Counted from the stretch's first letter, positions 1 to 7,223 are shown. The stretch: DNA of 10,319 nt from Pontimonas sp. (GCA_021741925.1 JAIOWW010000033.1:1-10319), one strand, 5' to 3'. The notes: generated by a model from the sequence alone, not told the origin. Numbers and translations are program-made.

Positions 1-99
1 CACCAGCACACGAGAGGGACCAGTCTCCACCAGGAACCTCGACCCCGTGACCGTGCCAGCGCCTCCCAGGAAACGCAGTGAGTGACTGGCGCGGGTCAT
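1..99 (-). CDS. Metallo-beta-lactamase/beta-CASP-like RNA-processing protein, N-terminal fragment
   Basis: The ORF begins at ATG (99-97) and runs off the window edge after 33 codons with no stop. The visible residues include LRFLGGAGTVTGS followed by RFLVE and VLV. This is the first beta strand and Gly-rich turn typical of the YSH1/CPSF-73-like branch of the metallo-beta-lactamase superfamily (COG1236), whose members usually start with a 'FLGaaGTVTGSkyLve' block. The zinc-binding HxHxDH motif would lie beyond the edge. The gene starts only 5 bases after the rnj stop codon and is probably cotranscribed with it; the only Shine-Dalgarno candidate is a weak GAGG about 10 bases upstream. The family assignment rests on one motif. 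Nuclease activity is inferred from the family and not visible here. Confidence 0.72.
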   Translation of the reverse strand, partial: MTRASHSLRFLGGAGTVTGSRFLVETGPSRVLV

Positions 100-104
100 G
101 ATCT

Positions 105-1784
105 CTAGGCCTCGATTACCACGGGAACGATCATCGGACGACGACGGTGCTGGGTATTGACCCAGCGGCCAATGGTGCGCCTGACGACCTGCTGGAACGA
201 CTGGGTGTCCCTGGTTCCATTAGCGGAGGCCTCTTCGAGTGCCTTGACAATGGCGGGGCGAACATCATCAAAAACGGAGTCATCCGGAGCGAAACCACGG
301 GCGTGTATCTCGGGTCCGACGATGATTTTTCCGGTCTGGGGGTCCATGGCGATGAAAATGGAAATGAAGCCTTCTTCAGCCAAAATGCGACGATCTTTGA
401 GATCCGCTTCGGTGATTTCGCCGACAGTGGAGCCATCCACATAGACGAATCCAATATCGAGCTGGCCGACCTGAGAGGCGATTCCATCGACGAGATCCAC
501 GACAGTCCCGTTTTCTCCCACAAGGGTGCTCTCTCGGGGAACACCCGAGGAAATAGCTACCTCGGCGTTAGCTCGGAGGTGGCGGGCTTCACCGTGGACG
601 GGCATGACCTGTCGAGGTTTGACGATGTTGTAGCAATAGAGGAGCTCACCAGCTGCGGCGTGACCTGACACGTGGACCTTCGCGTTGCCCTTGTGGACGA
701 CGTTGGCGCCTAAATCAATAAGTCCGTTGATTACTCGATAGACCGCATTCTCGTTACCGGGAATCAGGCTGGAGGCGAGGATGACGGTGTCTCCCGGGCC
801 AATCTCGATCGTGGGGTGCTCCCGGTTGGCCATGCGGGATAGGCCCGCCATCGGTTCACCCTGCGAACCGGTCGTCATATAGAGCACTCGCTCATCGGGA
901 AGCTCTACGGCTTTTTTTGCATCAACGAGCAGACCGTCGGGCACACTGAGATACCCCAGTTCTTGGGCAATACCCATATTGCGCACCATGGACCGGCCGA
1001 CCAGCGCCACCAAGCGATTATTGGCTGCCGCGGCATCGATAACCTGCTGGACGCGGTGAACGTGGGAAGCAAAACTTGCAACGATAACCCGCCTGGGCGC
1101 TCGATGAACTATTTGGTCCAGGATGGGTCCGATATCAGCTTCCCGAGGAGTGAAGCCGGGGACGTCGGCGTTGGTGGAGTCCACCAAGAAAAGGTCTACG
1201 CCCTCTTCCCCGAGTCTCGCGAACGCCCGAAGATCAGTCAGGCGGCCATCGAGGGGAAGCTGATCCATTTTGAAGTCGCCCGTGTGCAACACAGAACCAG
1301 CTGCGGTTCGAATCATGACGGCCAATGCGTCCGGGATGGAGTGATTCACCGCGACAAACTCGAGGTCAAAGGGGCCAAGTTTTTCACGACCGCCAGCCTC
1401 GACCGACATCGTCAAGGGACTGATCCTGTGTTCCTTAAGCTTCGCCTCAATCAGGGCAAGAGTCAGCGTGGTGCCAATGAGAGGAATGTCCTCTCGGAGC
1501 CTCAAGAGATAGGGCACCGCACCAATGTGGTCCTCGTGCCCGTGGGTCAACATGATCGCAACGACATCATCAAGCCGGTCTCGAATGGGTTCGAAGTCCG
1601 GCAAAATCAGGTCAACGCCCGGCTGGGTTTCCTCGGGAAAAAGCACCCCGCAGTCCACGATCAGCAACTTGCCATCAATCTCGAAGACGGTCATGTTTCG
1701 ACCAATTTCACCGATTCCCCCCAGGGGAATAACGCGCAACGTACCGGGGAGTAATGCTGGTGGTTCCACCAAGGGTTGGGGCAT
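105..1784 (-). CDS. rnj: Ribonuclease J (metallo-beta-lactamase/beta-CASP nuclease)
   Basis: RNase J is a cytoplasmic zinc-dependent endonuclease and 5'-3' exonuclease for mRNA decay and rRNA maturation. The 559-residue product has the full family layout. The N-terminal metallo-beta-lactamase half shows PLGGIGEIGRN (20-30), the metal motif HGHEDH (81-86), H148 and HTGD (167-170). The beta-CASP domain follows, with SGHA (373-376) and MPVHGE (394-399, metal-ligand H397). The C-terminal domain covers roughly residues 450-559. Length and motifs match actinobacterial RNase J, and no catalytic residue is missing. The ATG start is preceded by GAAGGA with a short 4-base spacer, and it lies 11 bases after the dapA stop, so rnj probably sits in the thyX-dapA-rnj transcript. 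A second beta-CASP-like gene follows 5 bases downstream. Confidence 0.97.
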   Translation of the reverse strand: MPQPLVEPPALLPGTLRVIPLGGIGEIGRNMTVFEIDGKLLIVDCGVLFPEETQPGVDLILPDFEPIRDRLDDVVAIMLTHGHEDHIGAVPYLLRLREDIPLIGTTLTLALIEAKLKEHRISPLTMSVEAGGREKLGPFDLEFVAVNHSIPDALAVMIRTAAGSVLHTGDFKMDQLPLDGRLTDLRAFARLGEEGVDLFLVDSTNADVPGFTPREADIGPILDQIVHRAPRRVIVASFASHVHRVQQVIDAAAANNRLVALVGRSMVRNMGIAQELGYLSVPDGLLVDAKKAVELPDERVLYMTTGSQGEPMAGLSRMANREHPTIEIGPGDTVILASSLIPGNENAVYRVINGLIDLGANVVHKGNAKVHVSGHAAAGELLYCYNIVKPRQVMPVHGEARHLRANAEVAISSGVPRESTLVGENGTVVDLVDGIASQVGQLDIGFVYVDGSTVGEITEADLKDRRILAEEGFISIFIAMDPQTGKIIVGPEIHARGFAPDDSVFDDVRPAIVKALEEASANGTRDTQSFQQVVRRTIGRWVNTQHRRRPMIVPVVIEA

Positions 1785-1795
1785 GGGGTCCTTCG

Positions 1796-2770
1796 TCAGC
1801 GGGTAGTGCCTGCCACCTTCGGCAGGGCACCCCCAGCGGCCGCGTTGCGGTCGGGGCGGAAGTTGGAGAAATCAGCGCCGGCAACGCCGCTGACCAGGGC
1901 GATGTCGTTCTCGATGAGTGCCGCTTCAGACTCTTCGGGGCCCACCAGAGGCAAGCGCACTCGAGGTGAGGCGATGCGACCGAGTCCGTGCAAGATGTAT
2001 TTCGTCGCCACCGTGCCCGGAACATGCGTCATCGTTGCGCGAACAAGAGGTTCGAGAAGCTTGTGCTGAGCAGTGGCGGCCGCCAAGTCGCTGCGGTTCA
2101 CGGCATCGACAATGATTCGGTAGGGCTCGGGAGCAATATTTGCCGTTACTCCGATAAGTCCTGTCCCCCCGATGGCAAGAGTGGGCAAAGCGTTAGCGTC
2201 ATCGCCAGCGAAATAGAGCAAATCTGTCTGGTTCATCACGCGGGACACCTCGCTCAAATCACCCTTCGCGTCTTTGATGGCCCGAATGTTGGGGTGTTTT
2301 GCCGCGCGCAGGATGGTGTCGTACTTGATTTCAATACCTGAGCGACCAGGAATGTCATACAGAATCACCGGTAAATCGGTGGCGTCCGCGATGAGGCGGA
2401 AATGGGTGAGAACCCCAGCCTGGGTGGGCTTGTTGTAATAGGGGGTGACCACCATCACACCATCAGCACCAGCTTTTTCGCTCGCTTTGTAGAGCTCAAT
2501 GGCATGGGCGGTTTCGTTAGAGCCGCCACCGGTAATGATTTTTGCCCGTCCGGCAGAGACTGACTTGCCGGTCTTCACGAGTTGAATCTTTTCTGCGTCG
2601 GTCAGGGTGCTCGTCTCCCCGGTGGTGCCGGTCACGACGAGTCCATCAGCGCCGTGGCTGATCAAGCTCTCCATGAGGGATTCAACGCCAGGCCAGTCCA
2701 CTTCGCCGTCAAAGGTCATCGGGGTGACCATGGCGACCAGGACTTGGCCGAAAGGATTCTCAGTTACCAC
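1796..2770 (-). CDS. dapA: 4-hydroxy-tetrahydrodipicolinate synthase
   Basis: DapA condenses pyruvate with aspartate-4-semialdehyde in the first committed step of lysine/diaminopimelate synthesis, and so supplies peptidoglycan precursors. The 324-residue protein is a TIM barrel of the DapA/NAL family. Visible features are the TTGE motif (T49, T50), VVTPYYNKP (Y111, Y112), YDIPGRSG with Y138 and R143, and the Schiff-base lysine K166 in IRAIKDAKGD. A C-terminal tail of about 30 residues, including FRPDRNAAAGG, makes it longer than the roughly 290-300 residues of classical DapA. The start is GTG; codon 2 is GTA, and no good Shine-Dalgarno sequence is present. A TAnnnT box six bases upstream of the GTG suggests its own leaderless promoter in addition to possible read-through from thyX, 37 bases upstream. 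Confidence 0.97.
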   Translation of the reverse strand: MVTENPFGQVLVAMVTPMTFDGEVDWPGVESLMESLISHGADGLVVTGTTGETSTLTDAEKIQLVKTGKSVSAGRAKIITGGGSNETAHAIELYKASEKAGADGVMVVTPYYNKPTQAGVLTHFRLIADATDLPVILYDIPGRSGIEIKYDTILRAAKHPNIRAIKDAKGDLSEVSRVMNQTDLLYFAGDDANALPTLAIGGTGLIGVTANIAPEPYRIIVDAVNRSDLAAATAQHKLLEPLVRATMTHVPGTVATKYILHGLGRIASPRVRLPLVGPEESEAALIENDIALVSGVAGADFSNFRPDRNAAAGGALPKVAGTTR

Positions 2771-2776
2771 GCCCCA

Positions 2777-2782
2777 AGGCTA
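2777..2782 (-). promoter_or_regulatory. Candidate -10 box for a leaderless dapA transcript
   Basis: On the minus strand TAGCCT lies exactly six bases before the dapA GTG. This TAnnnT spacing would place transcription start on the first base of the start codon. A Shine-Dalgarno sequence is lacking, which fits. No convincing -35 hexamer is visible. This is inferred from pattern only. Confidence 0.4.
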
Positions 2783-2807
2783 GCGCTCGCAGGCGTTAGG
2801 TGCACCC

Positions 2808-3539
2808 TTAAGGGGCTACTCGACCGTTCTGGTCAAAGGTGTCGGCCGTCATGGGCATGAGTGGTTTCCAGAGATCTTCCATCTTCTCTGCCACCATTTC
2901 AATTTCCCGCTGAGGAAAGGAAGGGAAGTGGGTGCCTTCTCGTTTGGTGCGAAGGCTCAGGAAATTCATCAAGCTTCGAGCGTTCATGGTGACGTACATG
3001 CTGGAGTAGAGCGTCACGGGCAGGACAGCACGAGCGACTTCGCGGGCGACACCCGCCTCCAGCATGCGCTGGTAGCTCTCGTAGGCCTGGGTGCACACGG
3101 CGACGACCTCATCATGAACTAGCGCAGTCTGCTCCGGTGTTCCGTCTTCGAACTCATAGGCTCCAGGCTTCCCCACCTGGACAAGCTTCCGCTCAGGACC
3201 GGGGACATAGAACACGGGGCGGAGTTCGCGGTAGCGCCCGCTTTCCTCGTTATAGGACGCAATCCTGTGACGCATGAATTCGCGGAAGACGAATATGGGG
3301 GCTTGAACATAGAAGGTGAGGGAGTTGTGCTCAAACGGTGACCCGTGACGATCCCGCATCAAATAGTTGATGAGTCCGCGATCCCGGTCAGAAGCTTCCG
3401 CTCCGGAACTCGCAGCCTCCAGGGTTTGCTCACCCTGGGTGCTCACCCGGGCGGCGAAGAGGACATCCGCGTCACTCGCGCTATGACGAACAAGCTCCAC
3501 CGTCACATCTGACCGAAACTCAATCTGTTCGCTTGCCAC
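2808..3539 (-). CDS. thyX: Flavin-dependent thymidylate synthase
   Basis: ThyX makes dTMP from dUMP using FAD, NADPH and methylenetetrahydrofolate, replacing ThyA. Counted from the GTG chosen here, the protein has 243 residues. It carries the diagnostic RHRX7S motif at R90-H91-R92 to S100 (RHRIASYNEES), preceded by FEHN (69-72) and followed by RY and RELRP. The C-terminal half has MNARSLMNFLSLR, a conserved substrate-binding region. The reading frame stays open upstream to a TTG at 3569, adding ten residues. I prefer GTG 3539 because AGAAAGG stands 8 bases before it, whereas the TTG has no ribosome binding site and lies close to a possible -10 box. The gene heads the minus-strand thyX-dapA-rnj run, and its promoter region is shared with the divergent thioredoxin-like gene. 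Confidence 0.95.
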   Translation of the reverse strand: MASEQIEFRSDVTVELVRHSASDADVLFAARVSTQGEQTLEAASSGAEASDRDRGLINYLMRDRHGSPFEHNSLTFYVQAPIFVFREFMRHRIASYNEESGRYRELRPVFYVPGPERKLVQVGKPGAYEFEDGTPEQTALVHDEVVAVCTQAYESYQRMLEAGVAREVARAVLPVTLYSSMYVTMNARSLMNFLSLRTKREGTHFPSFPQREIEMVAEKMEDLWKPLMPMTADTFDQNGRVAP

Positions 3540-3642
3540 CCGTGCTGCCTTTCTCGACGTCGTGGACAAGCCTACTTCGGTCCGGGTAACGCTTCGTCAT
3601 ATCCGTGCAGGATGTGACTCCAGGGACCTAGGGTAATTTCCC
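3540..3642. promoter_or_regulatory. Divergent intergenic region between thyX and the thioredoxin-like gene
   Basis: This roughly 100-base gap must hold promoters for both directions. On the minus strand TAGGCT (3574-3569) could be a -10 box, giving a short leader that carries AGAAAGG (3554-3548) before the thyX GTG. On the plus strand TAGGGT (3629-3634) lies 8 bases before the thioredoxin ATG and could be a -10 box for a leaderless or nearly leaderless transcript. The plus-strand box sits inside CCTAGGGTA (3627-3635), which also occurs in the operator at 9229-9244. Neither direction has a clear -35 element. Confidence 0.4.
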
Positions 3643-4101
3643 ATGGAGCCTCTGCAGATTGCCCTCATTGTGGGGGCGTTGGTCGTCCTCTCCACGCTCC
3701 TCGGATTTGCCTGGCAAAACAAACAGGGAGCCGTGTCGAGGCGAGCAAGGCCCTCTCTCCCCGCCGATGTGCCACTCGATCTCGTCGATCCCACCGCAGT
3801 CATCACACTCCTGCAGTTCTCCGGGCCTTTCTGTTCCTACTGCGCCGCCATGCGAGGCGTTCTGGGTGCTGAAGCCGCCTCCAGCAAGGGTCAGGTGGCT
3901 CACCGAGAAATCGACATCACCGACTACCCGGAGCTGACCGCCTCGCTTAAGGTTTCTCAAACCCCGACCACTTTTGTCGTGACCAGAACTGGTCACGTTA
4001 TTTCTCGCATCCGCGGGGCAGCGAAACCCCCCGTGGTTGCCGAGGAAGTTCATCAAGCACTCACCACCAGAAAGGCACAATCTGATGAGTACCTCATCTA
4101 G
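3643..4101 (+). CDS. Membrane-anchored thioredoxin-like protein
   Basis: The 152-residue protein has one N-terminal hydrophobic segment (about 6-24), a basic linker (K27, R33, R34, R36) and a thioredoxin fold from about residue 52. The active site is CSYC (C64-C67) in FSGPFCSYCAAM, and the cis-proline is P108 in SQTPTTF, so the key thioredoxin features are present. The non-standard CSYC dipeptide (not CGPC) argues against a housekeeping thioredoxin. The basic residues just after the membrane segment suggest by the positive-inside rule that the thioredoxin domain may be cytoplasmic, although an extracytoplasmic domain cannot be excluded. The next gene, DUF4395, overlaps it by 17 bases, so the two are cotranscribed and probably work together. 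The substrate is unknown. Confidence 0.88.
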   Translation: MEPLQIALIVGALVVLSTLLGFAWQNKQGAVSRRARPSLPADVPLDLVDPTAVITLLQFSGPFCSYCAAMRGVLGAEAASSKGQVAHREIDITDYPELTASLKVSQTPTTFVVTRTGHVISRIRGAAKPPVVAEEVHQALTTRKAQSDEYLI

Positions 4102-4579
4102 CCCTCCCGCGGGCATTGATCCGCGCAGCCCTCGATTTGGCGCAGGAATCACCGCCATCTTGTTGTTGATCACCATCTCACTGGGACTGGGGGCTGAAGC
4201 CTCAGGTGGAACCCTCTCGCAGCGCGCACTGGAGCCGGGGTTCTTGCTTCTCGCTGCCATCACGGCCTTGTTTGCCTGGGGCGCGTTTGCCGGGGTCAAA
4301 CGCCACCCCTACGGCGCGATCTACAAGGCAGTACTTCGTCCCAGACTCGGCCCCCCTGCCTACTTAGAGGAGCCAGAGCCACCCACGTTTGCTCAACTGG
4401 TGGGATTCCTGGTCTCCGTGACTGGAGTAATCCTCCACCTCCTGGGTGTCCCCTACGGTCTCGTCATCGCCGCGGGTGTTGCCTTTATCGCAGCATTTCT
4501 CAATTCGGTGTTCGGGTTATGCCTCGGGTGCGAAATGTATGCGCTCCTCGTTCGAGCGCGCATTATTCGCCCGTCCTAG
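4085..4579 (+). CDS. DUF4395 family membrane protein with C-terminal CLGC motif
   Basis: The 164-residue protein starts at an ATG inside the end of the thioredoxin-like gene, preceded by AGAAAGG at 9-base spacing. The frame is open further upstream, but an earlier start would place more coding overlap and lacks this signal. The family pattern is clear: IDPRSPRFGAGITA near the N-terminus, four predicted membrane segments (about 21-37, 52-70, 105-119, 122-142), a central loop with HPYG and RPRLGPP, and FGLCLGCE with cysteines C146 and C149. The CxxC pair at the membrane edge and the thioredoxin neighbour suggest a membrane thiol-disulfide role, but the function is not established. Basic residues in the N-terminus, the central loop and the tail place both ends and the CxxC motif on the cytoplasmic side. 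Confidence 0.88.
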   Translation: MSTSSSPPAGIDPRSPRFGAGITAILLLITISLGLGAEASGGTLSQRALEPGFLLLAAITALFAWGAFAGVKRHPYGAIYKAVLRPRLGPPAYLEEPEPPTFAQLVGFLVSVTGVILHLLGVPYGLVIAAGVAFIAAFLNSVFGLCLGCEMYALLVRARIIRPS

Positions 4580-4667
4580 GTGTCTCGGTGAGAATGCCCT
4601 GAGAGGTGTCGCATTAACACTGAGATAGTGGTTCGATTAGGTCACCCCCCTTTGGAAGGATTACCCC
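4580..4667 (+). promoter_or_regulatory. Intergenic region upstream of the OsmC-family gene
   Basis: This is the only real gap within the plus-strand block. It ends in a strong ribosome binding site, GGAAGGA (4654-4660), 7 bases before the OsmC-family ATG. It holds a direct repeat of CTGAGA at 4599-4604 and 4620-4625, 21 bases apart, and a weak GTGT/ACAC dyad. I see no convincing -10/-35 pair and no terminator hairpin, so the downstream genes may have their own regulated promoter or be read through. Confidence 0.3.
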
Positions 4668-5093
4668 ATGGCAGTCACTAGCGAAGCACGAACTCAGTGG
4701 TCAGGTTCTCTCGTGGAGGGATCTGGCTCCACCGCTCTGGTGTCCTCGGGCGCCGCAACCTTTGAGGTGACCTGGGCCGCACGTAGCGAAGGCCAAACTG
4801 GAGTCACCAACCCTGAAGAGCTTCTGGGTGCAGCGCACTCAGCGTGTTACTCGATGGCGCTCTCGCACGCCCTCAGCGGCGCGGGCACACCCCCCGAGTC
4901 ACTCGATGTCACGGCGGCGGTGACGTTTGTTCCCGGCGAAGGTGTGACGGGTTCCCACCTTCTCGTTTCCGCGAGCATCCCCGGCATGGACGATCAGACC
5001 TTCCAAGGTTTCGCGGAGGACGCCAAAGAAAACTGCCCGATTTCGAAAGCACTAGCTGGAGTCCCGATCACCCTTGAGGCGACACTGCAGTAA
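4668..5093 (+). CDS. OsmC/Ohr-family thiol peroxidase-like protein
   Basis: The 141-residue protein matches the OsmC/Ohr superfamily of cysteine-based enzymes that reduce organic hydroperoxides; some members also act on lipoyl or sulfane-sulfur substrates. The two redox cysteines are C60 in AAHSACYSMAL and C123 in KENCPISKAL. The conserved activating Arg (R39 in WAARSE) and Glu (E51 in NPEELLGAA) are present. The length is typical of the OsmC branch, and the protein should be a cytoplasmic dimer using reduced lipoyl or thioredoxin-type thiols. The ATG is preceded by GGAAGGA at 7 bases. Its stop overlaps the next start as TAATG, giving translational coupling with the epimerase. Whether it is OsmC or a divergent Ohr cannot be settled without a tree. 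Confidence 0.93.
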   Translation: MAVTSEARTQWSGSLVEGSGSTALVSSGAATFEVTWAARSEGQTGVTNPEELLGAAHSACYSMALSHALSGAGTPPESLDVTAAVTFVPGEGVTGSHLLVSASIPGMDDQTFQGFAEDAKENCPISKALAGVPITLEATLQ

Positions 5094-6043
5094 TGCTGAA
5101 GGGCTACCGCGACGACTCCGCACGTTTGAGAGTTCTGATTTCGGGCTCGAGCGGTCTCATCGGAACACCGCTGAAGAAGCTTCTCCAAGAACAAGGCCAC
5201 GCCGTCCACACTCTCGTGCGACGTTCACCGCGCGACGCAAGCGAACACTTTTGGAACCCTGCCTCAGGAGAAATCGAGGCAGGAATCTTGGATCACACCG
5301 ATGTAGTGATTAACCTCGCCGCTGCCTCGATTTCTCGATGGCTCTTTCTCGGAAGAACACCCTGGGCTGCCGGACAAAAAAGAAACATCCTGACCTCGCG
5401 CCTCGATGCGGCGAGAACTCTGGCCACAGCCATCACGCGGGCCACAACACCACCGAGCCTCCTGATTCAAGCCAGCGCGGTCGGTTTCTATGGGGATCGA
5501 GCCAGTGAGGAGCTCACCGAGCGAAGCTCACGTGGTGAAGGTTTTCTCGCAGAGGTGCAAGTTCAAGCTGAGGCCGCGGCATCAGAAGCGGAGAGCGACG
5601 TCACCCGAATCTGTTACGCCCGAAGTGCAGCAGTCATGGGGAAGGGAGCGCTGTCTACCACGCTGCTGAAACTTCAAACCGCGGTAGGCCTCGGAGGACC
5701 CATCGGAGATGGTTCTCAATGGTGGCCTTGGATATCTCTTCACGACGAGGTCCGAGCATTGGCCTATCTGGCCAACCATGAGACAGCTTTTGGTGTCTTC
5801 AACCTCGTGAGTCCGACACCTGCGTCTGCCCTTGACCAAACCAAGGCGCTGGCCCGAGCAATGAAGAGACCCCATTGGATGGGATTTCCTCGCTTCGCGA
5901 TAGTGGCGCTTATGGGAGAGGCCGGAAAGGAAATTCTCTTGACCTCACAACGGGTGATTCCAGAGCGACTGGTGGCCTCGGGCTTCAAGTTTGAGGACGA
6001 AACTCTGGAGGCAGCAGTTTCTCGGCTGCTCCACAGTGACTAG
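5093..6043 (+). CDS. TIGR01777 family NAD(P)-binding epimerase-like protein
   Basis: The 316-residue protein belongs to the extended short-chain dehydrogenase/epimerase superfamily, in the TIGR01777 group (YfcH/SulA-like). Evidence is the Rossmann motif GSSGLIG (18-24), VINLAAASI (72-80), the family signature ASAVGFYGDR (127-136), and WPWISLHDEV (211-220), which is nearly diagnostic. NLVSPTP (237-243) follows. The substrate and physiological role are unknown for the whole group. An extra N-terminal stretch of about 11 residues precedes the usual start of the fold. ATG 5093 overlaps the OsmC stop by one base, so translation is probably coupled. The gene ends head-on with the next minus-strand gene, and the two stop codons share the bases CTAG. 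Confidence 0.93.
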   Translation: MLKGYRDDSARLRVLISGSSGLIGTPLKKLLQEQGHAVHTLVRRSPRDASEHFWNPASGEIEAGILDHTDVVINLAAASISRWLFLGRTPWAAGQKRNILTSRLDAARTLATAITRATTPPSLLIQASAVGFYGDRASEELTERSSRGEGFLAEVQVQAEAAASEAESDVTRICYARSAAVMGKGALSTTLLKLQTAVGLGGPIGDGSQWWPWISLHDEVRALAYLANHETAFGVFNLVSPTPASALDQTKALARAMKRPHWMGFPRFAIVALMGEAGKEILLTSQRVIPERLVASGFKFEDETLEAAVSRLLHSD

Positions 6044-6483
6044 GAACTCTTCTTCAGACCGATAGCTTTTCGCACCGCCCACCGCGCGCGACGGCGGTCT
6101 CCGCAGGCGTCATACGCAAGGCCTAAGCGAAGCCACGACTGCCACGACTCCGGGTTCTCCTCAGTGTCCCTTTTGAATGAGGGGAACGCTGATTCTGCCG
6201 CGGCTCGATCGGGCCGACCGCTGATCAGGGAGGGTAGCTCCTCCCCGGGGAGAAGCCCAGTGCGCTCAAGCTCCAGAGTGAGAGCGGCAGAACGCCGGGC
6301 AAAGATCAACTCCGCCACCAGCCCCCAAGCACCCACGACCGGCAGAATTCCCAGGGCATATCCCATGGCGTTAGCCAGAGCAGAGTCATCTCGAATCAGA
6401 ATCCAGGCATAGTTCGCGGTGAACGCTAGATACACCACCAACAACAGCGCCATAAACAGCGCAGCGATCATGGGGCGATTCAT
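6040..6483 (-). CDS. Small two-TM protein with C-terminal TPR-like segment
   Basis: The 147-residue protein has two hydrophobic segments (about 5-30 and 41-62) followed by a charged soluble tail. Residues 112-145 (ESWQSWLRLGLAYDACGDRR and the following helix) resemble one tetratricopeptide repeat, with the usual W/LG/Y/A positions and a second helix of A-rich basic character. I do not recognise a function; such single-TPR membrane proteins usually mediate protein contacts. Its ATG overlaps the dapB stop as ATGA, so it is translationally coupled to dapB and probably always made with it. Its stop codon overlaps that of the convergent epimerase gene. It is too short and variable to assign a symbol. 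Confidence 0.8.
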   Translation of the reverse strand: MNRPMIAALFMALLLVVYLAFTANYAWILIRDDSALANAMGYALGILPVVGAWGLVAELIFARRSAALTLELERTGLLPGEELPSLISGRPDRAAAESAFPSFKRDTEENPESWQSWLRLGLAYDACGDRRRARWAVRKAIGLKKSS

Positions 6484-7217
6484 GAGTCAGTGGCAGCGAG
6501 AGCGTGCTCGAGGCCCACAGCAAGCCCCTTGTGATGCTCCATGAAGCGCAACGCCATCACAATTCCTGCCTGGTAGGCATCCCGGGAGTGAGTGTCGTGC
6601 GTGATGGTAAGCGTCTCCCCCACACCACCAAACTTCACATCCTGCCGCGCGAGGACCCCATTGAGTCGTAGGGAGTGCACGGGGATGCCCTGGACTTGCT
6701 CGCCCCTGGCGCTCTGGTTGGAGTGGGGAGCGATAACCCCACCTCGGTCTCGACGCACCGCGGCGATCTCTTCTGCTGTGCGCACCGCGGTCCCGCTCGG
6801 AGAATCTGCTTTCCCAGCGTGGTGGGCCTCCACAATTTCAATGGACTCAAAGTGCTCCGCCACGGTCTTCGAGATCATCATCTGGAGGGTTGCGCCAAGA
6901 GAAAAGTTCGGAACGATAAACACGCTCGCACCAGGGTGCTCGGCTACCGTCTTGGTGAGTGTGGTGAGTCGATCAGATGACCACCCGCTGGTACCCACCA
7001 GGACCTTGATTCCTTGGGCAATGGCGAAGTCCACGACCTGAGCGGAAACACCTGGAAGGGTGACATCCACAGCAAGATCCGCGCCCAACATGTCGTGCAG
7101 GTCGGAGTGCGAATCCAGACGAGCGACGAGCTCCATTTCGGGCATCGCCTCGACAACCTGGCACACCTGGGTTCCCAGGCGACCGGTGGCACCAACAACT
7201 GCGACGCGAGTAGGCAT
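6480..7217 (-). CDS. dapB: 4-hydroxy-tetrahydrodipicolinate reductase
   Basis: DapB reduces the DapA product with NAD(P)H in the lysine/diaminopimelate pathway. The 245-residue length is normal. The N-terminal Rossmann fold has VAVVGATGRLG (5-15), VGTSG (74-78) and PNFSLG (103-108). The catalytic and substrate region reads EAHHAGKADSPSGTA (130-144), with H132, H133, K136 and the PSGTA loop all present. The ATG start has only a poor Shine-Dalgarno match but has TAGGCT six bases upstream, so a leaderless transcript is likely. The gene follows the CsoR-like gene by 38 bases on the same strand, so some read-through from the sulfur operon is possible. Its product acts right after DapA, encoded about 4 kb away in this window. 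Confidence 0.97.
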   Translation of the reverse strand: MPTRVAVVGATGRLGTQVCQVVEAMPEMELVARLDSHSDLHDMLGADLAVDVTLPGVSAQVVDFAIAQGIKVLVGTSGWSSDRLTTLTKTVAEHPGASVFIVPNFSLGATLQMMISKTVAEHFESIEIVEAHHAGKADSPSGTAVRTAEEIAAVRRDRGGVIAPHSNQSARGEQVQGIPVHSLRLNGVLARQDVKFGGVGETLTITHDTHSRDAYQAGIVMALRFMEHHKGLAVGLEHALAATDS

Positions 7218-7223
7218 GGGATA

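Noticed and set aside
147..1754. Long plus-strand open frames opposite rnj (147-668, 963-1754)
   Set aside because: They are mirror frames of a well-conserved RNase J with all catalytic motifs; their translations show no recognisable family and no ribosome binding site supports them.
4037..4084. Upstream start for the DUF4395 gene
   Set aside because: It would add 16 residues overlapping the thioredoxin-like coding region; ATG 4085 has AGAAAGG at 9 bases and matches the usual family N-terminus.
4580..4640. Terminator after the DUF4395 gene
   Set aside because: Only a 4-base GTGT/ACAC dyad is present, with no GC-rich stem and no T-run.
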